The position numbers were made by a program, and so were the translations under genes. A DNA stretch of 64,000 nt, from NCBI GenBank assembly GCA_003615045.1, contig ML014117.1:186001-250000 (forward strand), in the 5' to 3' direction. The notes beneath the pieces are model-generated. The model ran no database searches, had not been told where the DNA came from, and saw only the letters and a list, made by a program, of their open reading frames with translations. Shown piece by piece: positions 19,958 through 30,111 of this stretch; the first letter of the stretch is position 1, and every line of letters starts with the position of its first letter. The stretch is from Caulochytrium protostelioides (lineage: Eukaryota; Chytridiomycota; Caulochytriomycetes; Caulochytriales; Caulochytriaceae).

Positions 19958-22693
19958 CTACTCAAAGGTAATCTTCTTACCCGCGAACGGCACGATAGCG
20001 ACCTTTTCCGCACGCTTTGCTGCCCATGAGCCGTGCATATCGGTATCCTTGGCGGCAGACGCGGTTTTGGACGCCGCGGCAGCGCCCGGGCTTGCGCCGG
20101 CGCGCGGCGCGCCGCTCGATGAAGGGCCCTTGCGTACCATCACGGCAGAGACGGGCTGACCCGTCGCTTCCGCTTGCTGGCGCGCCAAGGCGCGACGCTC
20201 TTTTCGTGTGAGCGTCTCAACCGGCGTGTCCGGCGACGGTAGCGGCGCCAACGTCCGCGGCACCGTTTTGGGAGTCTGCGCGGCCTTGGCAGGGGCCTTC
20301 GGCGCAGCCTTGGCTGCAGCCTTCGGCGCATCGGCCGCGTACTCAGAGGAAGCCGCACCGTCAGCCGTGTCCGCTTTCCGCGGCCCGACGGGCGACACGT
20401 TGGAACCGGTCGCGGACTCCGAGAGCACGTGGTTGGCCGTCTTGCCGTACAAGCGCTCCCAGAGCGCGCGGCGCTGGCGCTGGCCCATGCGATTCTGCGG
20501 GAGGTCGCCCGGCCCGTCGGCGCTGCCGAGTGACGACACGAACCGCGAGTCCAGCGTTTTGGCATCGACGCGACGGTTCAGCAGCAGTGAGCGCTTCTTG
20601 GGCTGCGCCGCGGCCTCGGCCTCGGCTTCCGCCTCACGGGCGCGCTTGCGCGCTTCCTTCTTGGCCTCGTGCTTGGCGCGCTTTTCCGTCACGTCGTGCA
20701 GGACCTTTTCCGTCTTTTCGAGCGTCTTTTCGGCCGTCATGACGGCTGCGTCGCGGAGCAGCGGGTTCCATGCGTTCAGTTGCTGCTCATCGAACAAAAA
20801 TGCCGCTTTCGGCGCATAGATGCGCTTCACCTTCGGAACAGCCGGTGATGAGGTCGAGGCTGCTGCGGATGATGATGCGTCCGTCACCGGCGCGGAAGGT
20901 GCCGGCTTCTCGGTCGTCGCCGCAGGCGACGCCGTCTCGGCTGATAGCGTCGCGGAGGTGGAAGTCGGGATCCCGGCCGGCTTGCCAGGAGCAGGTGTTT
21001 CTGAAGCAGACTTCTCCGAAGTAGGCTGAGCAGCGGCCGGTGGCTTCTTGACAAAGGCTTGCTTGGTCTCCACCAGTTTGGCCTCGACCGGCGCGACCGC
21101 TTCCGAAAAGGGCGTCTGGCCCTGGAAGTACGTCACGGCGCCCGGACGGGTATACTTCTTTTGCTTCGCCACGGACGGCGCGTCTGTACCCAGGTGACGG
21201 ATACTGACGGCGACTTCCTCAGCGAACGACTGCATCAGCTTCGACTGCAGCAGTCGGCTGAATAAACGCTCCTGCGCCGGGCACGTGGGCGGCGGCAGCG
21301 AGGCCGGCCGAAAGACAAACGGCGTCGGCGGCGCATCTGGCGAAGGGACCAGCGGGGCCAGCGTCGACGGAACCGGCATGTCCGGTACCTCCTGCTGCTT
21401 CTTCACGCAGGCGTCCGCCAGACGGTCCGCATAAGCCTGCAGGGCTTCACCGACGGGGATGTGCCAAGGAAGCTGCAGGGCGCGCGTGTAGTCGGCCAGC
21501 ACGCGGGCGACGGCGGCATACACGATCCGCAGCACGGGCACGCCGGCATCGCCACCCGACGACGTGATGAGCGCTAAGTCTTCCACATACTTGGCGTGCT
21601 TCTTTTCCCAGATGGCCCGAACGTGGTCCGGCACCGCAGCCGTCGGCGGCGGCGGGCCATGGCCCTCGTCCGCAGCAGCCCCGTCGGCATGCTCGGCCAC
21701 AGACCCCTCCGGTGACCTCTGGGCCGCATCCAGCTTGGTCTGGAAGAGCTTGATCTCCTTCTTCAGCCGGCCCCGCTCGTTCTCGATGGCTTTGCGGCAG
21801 GCGCGGCGGCCCGACACGCCCCAGAAGTGGGTCTTCTTGGGGATCTTGGCGAGGACGTCTTCGAGCGGAAGGACCGGGCGGTGGCGGTTGATGTGCGGGT
21901 CGAGCGGGGCAAACAAGATCCGCTCGATCGGCGTGAATCGTTTCGCCTTGTCGGCTTTCGCGGCGGTTGCGTCCGTCGTCGGCGTCGCTGTGGCCGTCAT
22001 CGACCGTGGAGAAGACGGCGACGTGGTCGTAGCAGAAGGCTCGGCCGCAGTGTCCGTCGATGCCGTCATTGGCGTGGTTTCTGCATCAGATGGCAATGTG
22101 TCCGTACGGGACTCATGCGTCACCGCGTTCGTCATCACACCCTCATTGCCGGTGACGGACTCGTCTGGCGCGCTGCTAGCCTCCGGTGCATCGGCATGGA
22201 CATCTTCCTCGTTATCTGACGATTCTTCGACGGGCGTCGCATACCCATTGTCCGAGGCAGCAACAGCATCAGCGGCCGCACTTGCTTCAGATGTGGCCGT
22301 CGGCGTCGGCCCGTCACTGTCGACCGACCCAAGATCCGACATGGCGAGATCCACGTCGTCGGAGTCGAGCAGCTTGACCTGGTGCCACTCGTCGCCATCG
22401 ACCGACTCGCCCTCGCTGTCGGAGATATCCGAGATCGACGCAAGGCCTTCGGGTCGCTCGGCGCCCTGAAATGCCGCGAGGTAGCTCATGTCCTCGTCTT
22501 CGGTCGGCGTGACGAGGGTCTCGTCGGCGGCGCTGTCGACCGGCGTGTCGGCAGTTACGATCGGCGTGACGGGAGCGGCGGGCGTGGCATCGTGGCTCGC
22601 GGCATTGCAACCAGGCTCAGTTCGCCTGGATTTTCCCCGCGGCGACGGTTGGGAGGGCGCACCTGGCGACGTGGCGTTGGTGCGGATGGGCAT
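19958..22693 (-). CDS. BUD22: BUD22/SRFBP1-family ribosome biogenesis protein
   Basis: A 911-aa single exon starting MPIRTNATSPG; an upstream frame extension lacks protein character. The first 250 residues are acidic, disordered and Ser/Thr-rich. A basic helical block follows at about 270-330 (PIERILFAPLDPHINRH, then ACRKAIENERGRLKKEIKLF). The family signature is C-terminal: NRMGQRQRRALWERLYG then KTANHV at about 735-757, and the last residues HGSWAAKRAEKVAIVPFAGK then KITFE, matching the yeast Bud22 ending (HPSW...FQGKKIKFD). Between them lie low-complexity Ala/Pro/Lys linkers and charged helices (KKEARKRAREAEAEAEAAAQ). Bud22 works in the nucleolus on early small-subunit rRNA processing. The protein is longer than yeast Bud22 (519 aa) mainly because of the disordered N-terminus. 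Confidence 0.75.
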   Translation of the reverse strand: MPIRTNATSPGAPSQPSPRGKSRRTEPGCNAASHDATPAAPVTPIVTADTPVDSAADETLVTPTEDEDMSYLAAFQGAERPEGLASISDISDSEGESVDGDEWHQVKLLDSDDVDLAMSDLGSVDSDGPTPTATSEASAAADAVAASDNGYATPVEESSDNEEDVHADAPEASSAPDESVTGNEGVMTNAVTHESRTDTLPSDAETTPMTASTDTAAEPSATTTSPSSPRSMTATATPTTDATAAKADKAKRFTPIERILFAPLDPHINRHRPVLPLEDVLAKIPKKTHFWGVSGRRACRKAIENERGRLKKEIKLFQTKLDAAQRSPEGSVAEHADGAAADEGHGPPPPTAAVPDHVRAIWEKKHAKYVEDLALITSSGGDAGVPVLRIVYAAVARVLADYTRALQLPWHIPVGEALQAYADRLADACVKKQQEVPDMPVPSTLAPLVPSPDAPPTPFVFRPASLPPPTCPAQERLFSRLLQSKLMQSFAEEVAVSIRHLGTDAPSVAKQKKYTRPGAVTYFQGQTPFSEAVAPVEAKLVETKQAFVKKPPAAAQPTSEKSASETPAPGKPAGIPTSTSATLSAETASPAATTEKPAPSAPVTDASSSAAASTSSPAVPKVKRIYAPKAAFLFDEQQLNAWNPLLRDAAVMTAEKTLEKTEKVLHDVTEKRAKHEAKKEARKRAREAEAEAEAAAQPKKRSLLLNRRVDAKTLDSRFVSSLGSADGPGDLPQNRMGQRQRRALWERLYGKTANHVLSESATGSNVSPVGPRKADTADGAASSEYAADAPKAAAKAAPKAPAKAAQTPKTVPRTLAPLPSPDTPVETLTRKERRALARQQAEATGQPVSAVMVRKGPSSSGAPRAGASPGAAAASKTASAAKDTDMHGSWAAKRAEKVAIVPFAGKKITFE

Positions 22694-23239
22694 CGTGATG
22701 TCGAGCCTCGCCCAAGGACCAAAGATAACGGGGCGGAGATGAAGGCGCAAGGGACCCGGCGGGCAAGACGAGCACAAGACAGCGTGGCAGCCCCTGGGAA
22801 TGCGCTGGGCGACTGGCAGGGAGCAGGATGGCCGGCTAAGCGTTCGGTGGTGGAGCGTATGCGGGGCACCCTTGATGTAAGCTGGGGCACGTGTTCTAAC
22901 GAGGGCGGACCCGTCTCCTCACTTCATGGCGGAGTTGGGCGCGCCGGTCGCCGCCTTTATTTTCACGCAGGGCTGAGTCGGTTCGCCGGCTTCCGGCCTG
23001 CTCGCTGGCGATGCGTCTGTGGCGGAGAGCCAGGCTCAGGAGGCATCTGCGTGGCGCAGTTAGTTTGCGCCATGGCTCCACCCTTGGGGCGCCTGAGGGC
23101 CGATCCCTCGATGCGCGCGAAGCGCTATCAAGATAGGTCGTACGGCTGTGTACACACCGCGTGCCGAAGATGACCACTGTGAGCCCTATCGGAAGCTCTA
23201 TAACATATCGAGTCAGCCATGATAGACAGAGTATCAGTG
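22694..23239. other. Intergenic upstream of BUD22
   Basis: Promoter-side region with no gene recognised. The G+C content falls from about 23,150 onwards. Confidence 0.5.
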
Positions 23240-23569
23240 TTACTTCAAATAAGACTTGATATCTGGATTGTCATTGATAATGCATGGCATGCTGGCGATC
23301 GTTCGGGGTCTCGGTCTTCCAGGCGGCAACACACTGGTGACATTGATGGCATCGCCGGTTACCCCGCTCATCACAACACGCAAGCATCGTGAGCATACAA
23401 ACTGGGCCATCTCGTTTAAGCGGTCGTTAAATGCTGGACAGTCGTGCAGCATAGAGGCTGAACTGCCGAGAGTCATGTTTACGCGAACAGCATGGAGCAG
23501 AGAATCGCGGTCAACATGGCTGACCGACCGTGGCGTCCCGACATGTCTTGGAACAGGCCATGCGAACAA
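23240..23569 (-). CDS. Possible small protein or terminal exon with a CxxC pair
   Basis: An open frame in a less GC-rich area gives up to 109 aa. Its last 55 residues look protein-like: MAQFVCSRCLRVVMSGVTGD, then NVTSVLPPGRPRPRTIASMP and an end NDNPDIKSYLK. A CxxC pair could be half of a zinc site. A CGGCAG acceptor-like sequence precedes SMLHDCPAF, so it could be a last exon. No family recognised and no partner exon found. Confidence 0.3.
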   Translation of the reverse strand: MFAWPVPRHVGTPRSVSHVDRDSLLHAVRVNMTLGSSASMLHDCPAFNDRLNEMAQFVCSRCLRVVMSGVTGDAINVTSVLPPGRPRPRTIASMPCIINDNPDIKSYLK

Positions 23570-23856
23570 TGATCGGGCGTTCGCCGATGTCCAATCCCCA
23601 TGTCACCATTCGTCATCATCACTAACATCGCTACTGCGCCCGATCATCGCAACAAAACCCTTGCTGGGTCGGCCAACCGCCGGAACAACCAAGGTCATCT
23701 TCGCCACCAAAAGTTCCCCGTCGCTCGGGTTCATGCCGTACGAAGCATGGCATCCAAAAGCCGACACGCAAAAAAAAGGATCAAATGCAATTTCAGTTCA
23801 TACACGAAGCGAGTGGATGGGAGGGGGGTGCTCGGGGCAGGCGCGAAACGATGCAT

Positions 23857-24719
23857 TTAGGACTTGGGGGCGTCCTTGACCGAGAGGCACATCTCCTCGC
23901 CCATGGAAGCGACGATGGTCACGAGGAGCTCCTTGCCCTCGTTGAAGTCCTCCTCGATCTTGTCGCCCATCTCGCCCTCGGGGAGCTTGACATCGTCCTT
24001 GGTGGTGCCGTCCGGGTTCATGAGCGACAGGAAGCCGTCGTCGATGTCGAGGAGGGGGAACTCCGTGCGGAGCACGTGCGGGACCTCCATGTTGTGGGTG
24101 GAGGGGGACAGGTCCTCGAGCTTCTTGCCGGTGAAGATCTAGAGATGCCGTATAGAAGCATGATGTGTCAAGAAGATAAACAGGAAGAGGTGAGTTGCTG
24201 CATGGGCATCGGCTCCTGAAATGATGATCATGACGATGCATCGGCGCATCGAAACGAGAGGGACTGCATCGACGAGGACAGGGCGACGCGACAAGATGGT
24301 CGCATGACAGCCATCACCCGCGGTCAAGCGTGACGCAAGCTCCCGTGACGCGAGCTCCCGTCCCTGCATGGACTGACGCGCGGCGACGATGCTGCGCCTT
24401 GCCCGAACGCGTGATGGTCTTCGCCCCATATCCTTGTTTCGCCGTCCATGACGCGCTCGATGTCGCGTTCGACGCGCGTCGATATCCGTCCTCGCCGTCG
24501 AAGGATGAAAGGAGCACTTACGTCAATGGCAACCAAGTGGACCTTGGCGTGACCGTGCTTGCCCGTCTTCGAGGTCGACATGTCGACAATCTTGCAGGGA
24601 CGGCCCTTGATGACGACGTGCCCACCCTTGCGCAGCGCAGAGCACTGCATGGGGTAGGTCAGCGAGGCGCCGGAGCCGGTGGCGGCCTCGAACTGCTCGT
24701 GGTGCTCGTCGTCAGACAT
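23857..24719 (-). CDS. eIF5A: Translation factor eIF5A
   Basis: Exons 24719-24522 and 24138-23857 join in phase 0 across a 383-bp intron, giving 159 aa, the normal eIF5A length. The N-terminal domain contains [20 protein letters not shown] and the hypusine loop [15 protein letters not shown]; the modified lysine corresponds to K54. The OB-fold C-terminal domain starts [20 protein letters not shown] and ends [12 protein letters not shown]. eIF5A is hypusinated by deoxyhypusine synthase and hydroxylase and helps ribosomes through difficult peptide bonds and termination in the cytoplasm. The exon junction (VAID|IFTGKK) is exact. A TATATATA element lies about 190 bp upstream. Confidence 0.95.
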
Positions 24720-26493
24720 GGTGATTAAGTTAGGCCGGGTGGGGGTGGGGGGAAAGGGTCTAGGGGGGAGCAAGGAGGGATAGAGGACGTCGTCTACCTC
24801 GAGAAGACGTGTTTCCTACGTGAGCATCCCGCGTCCGTCGTTCTAGACGGTCTGTTGATACCCTGCTCATGTCCTGAGACGTCGTTGCGGTGCTGCATGC
24901 CGCGTCGTCTATATATAGCTCATGTTGGTCCGACCCTGTGAGTTCCACCCTGGCGGGCCGTTTCCGTATCGGGACGTGCCGACGGTTTCGAGCCATGGGT
25001 CGCATGCCCCGAGTATGGTGGGAGCAGGGACGCCGAGTATGCCAGCAACGAGTTGGTCGAGCCGCTGGGTTCACGGGTGCTTTGCGCCCAACGTGACGGC
25101 GACGGCGACGGCGGGGGTCGCCGCTTGGACCGTCCCTGGCCCGCACCCCGCTGCCTCGCGCCCGTGGTCCGACGGCGCGCTGGCTGCCGCCGCCGCCGCC
25201 GTCGCCGCCGTCGCCGCCGCCGCCGCCGTCGCCGCTGCCGCGGCGGCTCCTGCCGCCATCCGTTGGACGGTGGGACGGACTGCCGCTCGGCGGACGCGGC
25301 TCTGCGCCTCCGAGCGCGGCCGGTCGCCCGCCGCAGCGGGTCCCTCCCCCGCTCCGGGCGGTCGGTGCCCGTGAGGCCGCGCCGCGGCCGTCCCGCGCCG
25401 TCCCAGCGCCGCCGTGCATCGTGCGGCCGTGCGCGGCCGGTCGGCCCGTCGGCCGTCGCGTCCCCACCGACGCCTGGGACGGCGGGGTCGTCTCGGCGGT
25501 TCGGACGGCATGCGCGGTGACCCCGCACGCCGGGTCGCGGCGGCCCGCCGCCGCCGCCGCCGCCGCCGCCGCCTGCGCCCGGCCCCGCCTCGGGTCGCGT
25601 CCTGCCTTGGATGTGATTATGATAATTTTTTGATTCTTGGTACGGTGATAGGGCTCACGGGGCACCCGCCGTCGCCCTGGCGCGAACCCACCGCCGCCCG
25701 TGGCTGTGGCCGTGGCCGTGGCCGTGGCCGTGGGCGAGGGCGAGGGCGAGGGCGACGCGACGCGACGGCCAGGCCACCGCCTCCTGCCGCGCGCGCCCAT
25801 GCCGGCTGCAGCCGATGCGGCCCAGCCCCATCGAGGAGCGAAACGGACCCTCCCGAGCAGACCCCCCCGCGAGTGCCGACGGGCTCGCCGCGAGCGCCAT
25901 ACCATGCCTGGCGACCCTGGGCCGTGCTGTGCTGTGCCGTGCCGTGCCGTGCCGTGTCGTACCGTACCGTGCTGGCCGACCAGGAGGGACGACACGCGTC
26001 GGACGGCGGCCGCGGTGCCCACCATCCACTCCGACAGGACACCGGAGGCGGCCGGTGGCGGCGCTAGGCGCTACGGCATCCCACCGGCGCGCGCGCCAGG
26101 CCTCCGGATGCGCGAGGCTGGCCAGCGCGGGGGCCATCCCGGCCGCGGGCACGCGCGAGGGAGCGAACGCGAGCCGGGGGGAAGGTGGGGCACGAGTGAT
26201 GGTGGGACCGCGTCGCGTCCCCTTCACGCCAGCGTCCGAGGCGGGCCACCCGCACCGACGGCCGGCGGCGCGGCCCGGTCGGCTTCGGTCAAGCGAACGC
26301 TCCCCGCGCGGAGGCGCCCTAAGCCAGGATCTCGCGACGGCCCTTCACCGGACGATCGCGAGCGACACGCGAGCGTTCGCGTGAGCGACGTCGGACAGGA
26401 GGGATCCTCGACGACCCGTGGCCGGGACCATGCGTCCGCCGCGGGTGGATCGATGCCGAACCCCGCGCTCACCTCGCGCGTTCGGAGGGACGT
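24720..26493. other. GC-rich intergenic DNA with simple repeats
   Basis: Apart from the eIF5A promoter, this holds low-complexity GC-rich DNA: GCC/GTC triplet runs near 25,190-25,240 and 25,540-25,580, GTGGCC hexamers and GAGGGC repeats near 25,700-25,760, and GTGCC pentamers near 25,930-25,960. Long frames on both strands are composition artefacts rich in Arg, Ala, Gly and Pro. Confidence 0.6.
24910..24917 (-). promoter_or_regulatory. Possible TATA box of eIF5A
   Basis: TATATATA on the minus strand about 190 bp upstream of the eIF5A ATG, standing out in very GC-rich DNA. The spacing implies a 5' UTR of about 150 bases. Confidence 0.35.
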
Positions 26494-27669
26494 CTAGAGC
26501 GTCGAGAGCGTCGCGCGCATGTCGGCCTGCAGCGACTCCAGCGCGCGCATGTCGGCCGCCAGCTGATCCAGCAGCCCGCGGGCCTCAACGTCGTCCGGCG
26601 AGGCCGACGCGGCGGCCGAGGCGGGCCGCGCCGCCGTGGTATCGCCCCGCGCCGCTGCCATGAGGAGGCGGTCGCCCTCCGCCATCTTGCCCGCGATGCC
26701 GTCGCGCGTGTTGCGGAGATACATCGCGAGCCGCATCCACTCCTCGCGCTCCTCCGTCAGCGTGGCCACGTCGGCACGCGCCGCGTCGCGCTGCGACGTC
26801 ACGTGGCGGATCTCGAGGCCCAGCGCCGCGGACTCCGACGTCAGCTGCGGCAGCGGCAGCTGGTCGGACGCGCCCGGGTCGCGGTGAGCGTTCACCATGC
26901 GCCGCACATAGACGCCGGGCTTCGCCGCGGCGGCGCCGGGCGTCGCGGGCGCGGCAAGCGACGACGACGACCCCGACGGCGGCGGTTCGGCGCCGCCCGG
27001 ATGGCGCCCCGAGGCGGTCGAGGCGCGGCCCAGGGTGTCGGGCACGGCCGCGGCGAGCAGCTTCTCGGTGATGTTCAGCGGCGTCCCGTCCGGCAGGTTG
27101 CGGCCGCGACGTCGGCTGTTGACGAGATGCATCAAGTAGACGAACTGGGTTTGAGACAGCACCGAGCGCTGCGTCACGTCGACCAGCGACCAGATCTGGA
27201 GAAACTCGGCCGGCGGCAGATGCGCCGTCCGGAAGATGGGCTCCATCTGGTCCACTGCGTCAAGGTCAAAGTCAAAGTCAAAGTCATGCCGAGATAGAAC
27301 GAAGCATGAGTCCCACGACACCGCGTTCACATCACCGTCGCTGCAGCATCCTTTCGGGTCGGTATCAGGGCGGGTCGGTCGGCCGAAGGCACTTACTGGC
27401 GACGGTATCCTCATCCTTGGCGAGTTTGGAGAATTGGGTTTCTGCGGTTACGCGCGTCAGGTCGTCATCACCGATAGGAAGGGGGAACACATCAGTCTGG
27501 GTCAGTTCATGGATGGAGGAGCGAAAGATGATCGGCCACGGGCGCTCGTTCGTGCTCACTCGCGGTGGCGCAGGACCGCCTCAGCCATCTTTGCAGCCAG
27601 ACGTGGGGATGCCTTACCGTAGGAGAACTGATCCGACGGACTGATGTACCAGTCCATTTCGCGCGACAT
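26494..27669 (-). CDS. END3: End3-like EH-domain endocytosis protein (single EH domain)
   Basis: Exons 27669-27618, 27441-27397 and 27254-26494 join in phase, giving 285 aa. It opens MSREMDWYISPSDQFSYETQ, matching the DWYMSPDD...YE start of the second EH domain of yeast End3. The EH domain continues through PPAEFLQIWSLVDVTQRSVL and FVYLMHLVNSRR to about residue 90. A Ser/Pro/Ala linker and a C-terminal coiled coil follow (about 165-285: RDAARADVATLTEEREEWMR, then LLDQLAADMRALESLQADMR). End3 works with Pan1 and Sla1 in the actin coat of endocytic sites. Canonical End3 has another EH domain in front. None is found here, and no AG dinucleotide occurs in the ~50 bases before this ATG, which has a CCCACC context. 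The last intron ends in GTCAAA repeats. Confidence 0.65.
27259..27286 (+). repeat. Short (GTCAAA)n repeat at an END3-like intron end
   Basis: Four GTCAAA-type units; on the minus strand they form the pyrimidine-rich tract just before the acceptor of the last END3-like exon. Confidence 0.75.
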
Positions 27670-28648
27670 GGTGGGCAATCCGCGGGAGCGGAGTGGCCAG
27701 CGGGACGATCGGGCGCAACACGACTCCGCAGCAAGTGCCCAGCAAGCGATCCCCGGGGCCACGCAGCGGATGACCACGGGTCGCCGACCCGCACGGACGG
27801 CAGCGACGCCGACGTTGACTATGGCCAACCCTCGCGTCTCCACTTGGATCACTGGCCCGCGGCGGAGGTCCGCGCTGGTTGGGTGGCCGCTCTCGGGTGG
27901 TGATCGCCGGTATCAGGAGGTCGGGCGCCGTCGAAAGGCGCTTTGGCGACGGCGATAGGGGGTGATCGGGCCCACGTCGCTGACCGCGGCCACCCGCGAT
28001 TCGTCGGGCGGATCCGCCGAGTGATGGGTCGCTGATGCGTGTGACCGCATTCGCTGCGCATCGCTCGATGATCGTTTCGGCGAGGCGGTATCCCCTCCTT
28101 CGATTGAAGTCACCGCCGGCCGAGGGGTCACCCAACTGACGGCCCTGGCGGCCGCGGCGACCCCGAGACCCACGGCACGGGCCGCCCTGCGCCACATGCG
28201 CGACAAGGATGCAACCCGCGGACCCAAGCGACCTCGGCCTCCTCGCGCTCGACCCCGACGGCGGCAACGGCGGCGGCGACCACCGCCAGGCCACGTCCTT
28301 CGCGCGACGCCGCCGAGCCCCCTGACACCTCCCCGCGCGTCCGATGGATCGGCAGGCCGCGTGGACACCACGCAGGAGGCCGCGCCAAAAGGAGCGGCTC
28401 GAAGCGCCGCCGATCCCTCTCCTCGCGTCGTTTCTCCAGGGCTCGCATGACGTCGCTGCTCCACCTCGTCCGCTTGGCCGTGACCTGGCCGCCGCCGCGT
28501 CGCGGACCATGGCTGTCGGTGGCTCCGACGAACCCTCGCGCCACCCCCTCTCTCCCGCCATTCCGCCCGGTCAGCCCCATCGTCCCCCCTCGGTAGTGCG
28601 GGAGGCAGCGGCATCGGCGGCGGCCTTGTCTTGATCGCGACGTCCGCC
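27670..28648. other. Intergenic between divergent END3-like and tail-anchored genes
   Basis: About 980 bp of GC-rich DNA. I looked here for an exon encoding the missing first EH domain and saw none. Confidence 0.45.
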
Positions 28649-29266
28649 ATGATGGCCACGGCGGCCGCGCCCACGGCCGCGCCCGCGTCGACGCCCGCGG
28701 ACCCGACCCGACCCGAGCACGAGCGCCCCTTGCGGCTGACGCCCGCGAGCGCCGCGGCGCTGTCGCTCGCGCAGTGCGACGACGTCGCCGCGTCGGTGCG
28801 CGCGCTCACGAACGCGCTCGAGGCGTACGAGGCCGGCCTGCCCTTCGACGCGGCGGCCGCGACGTCGGTGCTCGCGCAGCGCGCGGCGGCCGCCAAGGCG
28901 CGGCAGACGCGCGAGGCGTGGCTCGCGCTGGCAGCGCGCGTTGAGGCCGTGCAGGCGCAGCTCGACGCGACGGCCGCGCAGACGACGGCGCTGCACCGCG
29001 CGATCCGGCAGACCGACGCCGGCGGCCGCGCGCGCCGCGCCGCATGGACCCAGGCGCGCGCGGAGCAGCGGCGGCTCGCGGCGGCGCGGGACGCCTGCTA
29101 CCACGCGGCGCAGCACGCGCGGCAGCTCGCGTGCGAGGCGCAGTCGCGGTGGGAGCTGACCGTGCTCCTGCTGCTGGCCATCGTTGCCTGCGTGCTCCCC
29201 GTCGTGGTGACACCCTCCCTCAAGACGGTCTATGTCCATGCGCTCGACCTGTTTTCCAGCGCATAA
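28649..29266 (+). CDS. Tail-anchored coiled-coil protein, unknown family
   Basis: From the first ATG the protein is 205 aa. An Ala/Pro/Thr-rich start is followed by a long helical region (about 40-165; LSLAQCDDVAASVRALTNAL through ARVEAVQAQLDATAAQTTAL and QARAEQRRLAAARDACY) with coiled-coil character. A single hydrophobic span lies near the C-terminus (LTVLLLLAIVACVLPVVVT), leaving about 17 residues after it. That architecture is typical of tail-anchored ER or mitochondrial outer-membrane proteins, including SNARE-like ones, but no SNARE zero-layer is evident. I cannot name the family. The Ala/Arg-heavy composition is partly a GC effect, but the well-placed anchor supports a real gene. Confidence 0.55.
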   Translation: MMATAAAPTAAPASTPADPTRPEHERPLRLTPASAAALSLAQCDDVAASVRALTNALEAYEAGLPFDAAAATSVLAQRAAAAKARQTREAWLALAARVEAVQAQLDATAAQTTALHRAIRQTDAGGRARRAAWTQARAEQRRLAAARDACYHAAQHARQLACEAQSRWELTVLLLLAIVACVLPVVVTPSLKTVYVHALDLFSSA

Positions 29267-29523
29267 GTCCGATCATGCCTGGCTGATATCCCTGCTAATT
29301 TATTGTTGGTCTCCATCCGGTCTCTGACGCATCGCGACATGCAAGATGACTCTAGGTCTCTTCATGTACAGGAATAATTTACAGGCCGCGTGGGGAGCGC
29401 CGGTGCCGGAGGTCTGGGGCGATGTCAGCCGTTTTCCTCGGGCGACCCAGGAAAACGCCGGGCGCATGCCGGCGCGGCGCCCGCGTCGGTCTTCCGTCGA
29501 GCGGAGTCGCATGCGTCCTCCCG

Positions 29524-30111
29524 CTACGCTTCGCCCTCGTCTTCAGGGCCTTCCGGAATACTCGCCATGCCGTTATCGGGCTCGTCTCCGTTCGCGGCGG
29601 CGACCTCCTCGCCCGCGGCCGCGCCACTCGGTGCGGAAGCCGGGGCGGCGGCGGCGGCGGCGGCGGCGGCCGCCGGGTCCGCGGGGGCCTCTGACACGGC
29701 AGCGTCGCCGTCGCGTGGCAAGTCGGCGGCCGGCGCCTCATCCTCCGAGGACGGCGCGGCGGCGTGGGGCCCGGACGCGACGGCAGGATCAGCGGCATCG
29801 CGCTCACGCCGGTCCAGGCGCTCCTGCACCGCGGCCTGCTGCTGATCCCGCTGCGCCTGGAGGCGCCGCTGCTCCTCTGCAAGCTGCTGAGCGAACTGCT
29901 CGGCCCAGTGGCGCAGCATCGCGGAGCGCTCGGCCTCAGATGCGAGGGTCGCGGCCGTCGCGTCCTGGAACAGCAGGTACTCGCCGATAAAACGCAGGGG
30001 GTCCTGCAGCGGCGCCGCGACAGAGGTCTCGGGCACGCCATAGGACGTGAGCAAGGCGAGGCCCGCCGTGAGGCGGTCGCCGATCGCCTGCTGGAGATAG
30101 GCGGTGTCCAT
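29524..30111 (-). CDS. Dpy-30-motif coiled-coil protein (probably ciliary)
   Basis: A single 195-aa exon. Residues 4-50 form two helices fitting the Dpy-30/RIIa-like dimerisation motif: AYLQQAIGDRLTAGLALLTS and DPLRFIGEYLLFQD, compared with the family pattern YL...L..aL......P.DP..fL..yLl. A charged coiled coil follows (about 55-105: HWAEQFAQQLAEEQRRLQAQ). The rest is disordered and Ala/Pro/acidic, containing a poly-Ala run encoded by GCC repeats. Dpy-30 motifs occur in COMPASS and in many axonemal proteins (radial spoke, AK7, DYDC). The coiled coil and the kinase at 58.6 kb favour a ciliary role, which is inference. Confidence 0.55.
   Translation of the reverse strand: MDTAYLQQAIGDRLTAGLALLTSYGVPETSVAAPLQDPLRFIGEYLLFQDATAATLASEAERSAMLRHWAEQFAQQLAEEQRRLQAQRDQQQAAVQERLDRRERDAADPAVASGPHAAAPSSEDEAPAADLPRDGDAAVSEAPADPAAAAAAAAAAPASAPSGAAAGEEVAAANGDEPDNGMASIPEGPEDEGEA

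Noticed and set aside
24760-26025. A 421-codon minus-strand frame overlapping the eIF5A promoter
   Set aside because: It is made of Gly/Arg/Ala runs translated from triplet and hexamer repeats.
27670-28561. Candidate upstream exon for the missing first EH domain of the End3-like protein
   Set aside because: No frame here shows EH features (an NPF-binding pocket Trp, or EF-hand-like DxDxDG).
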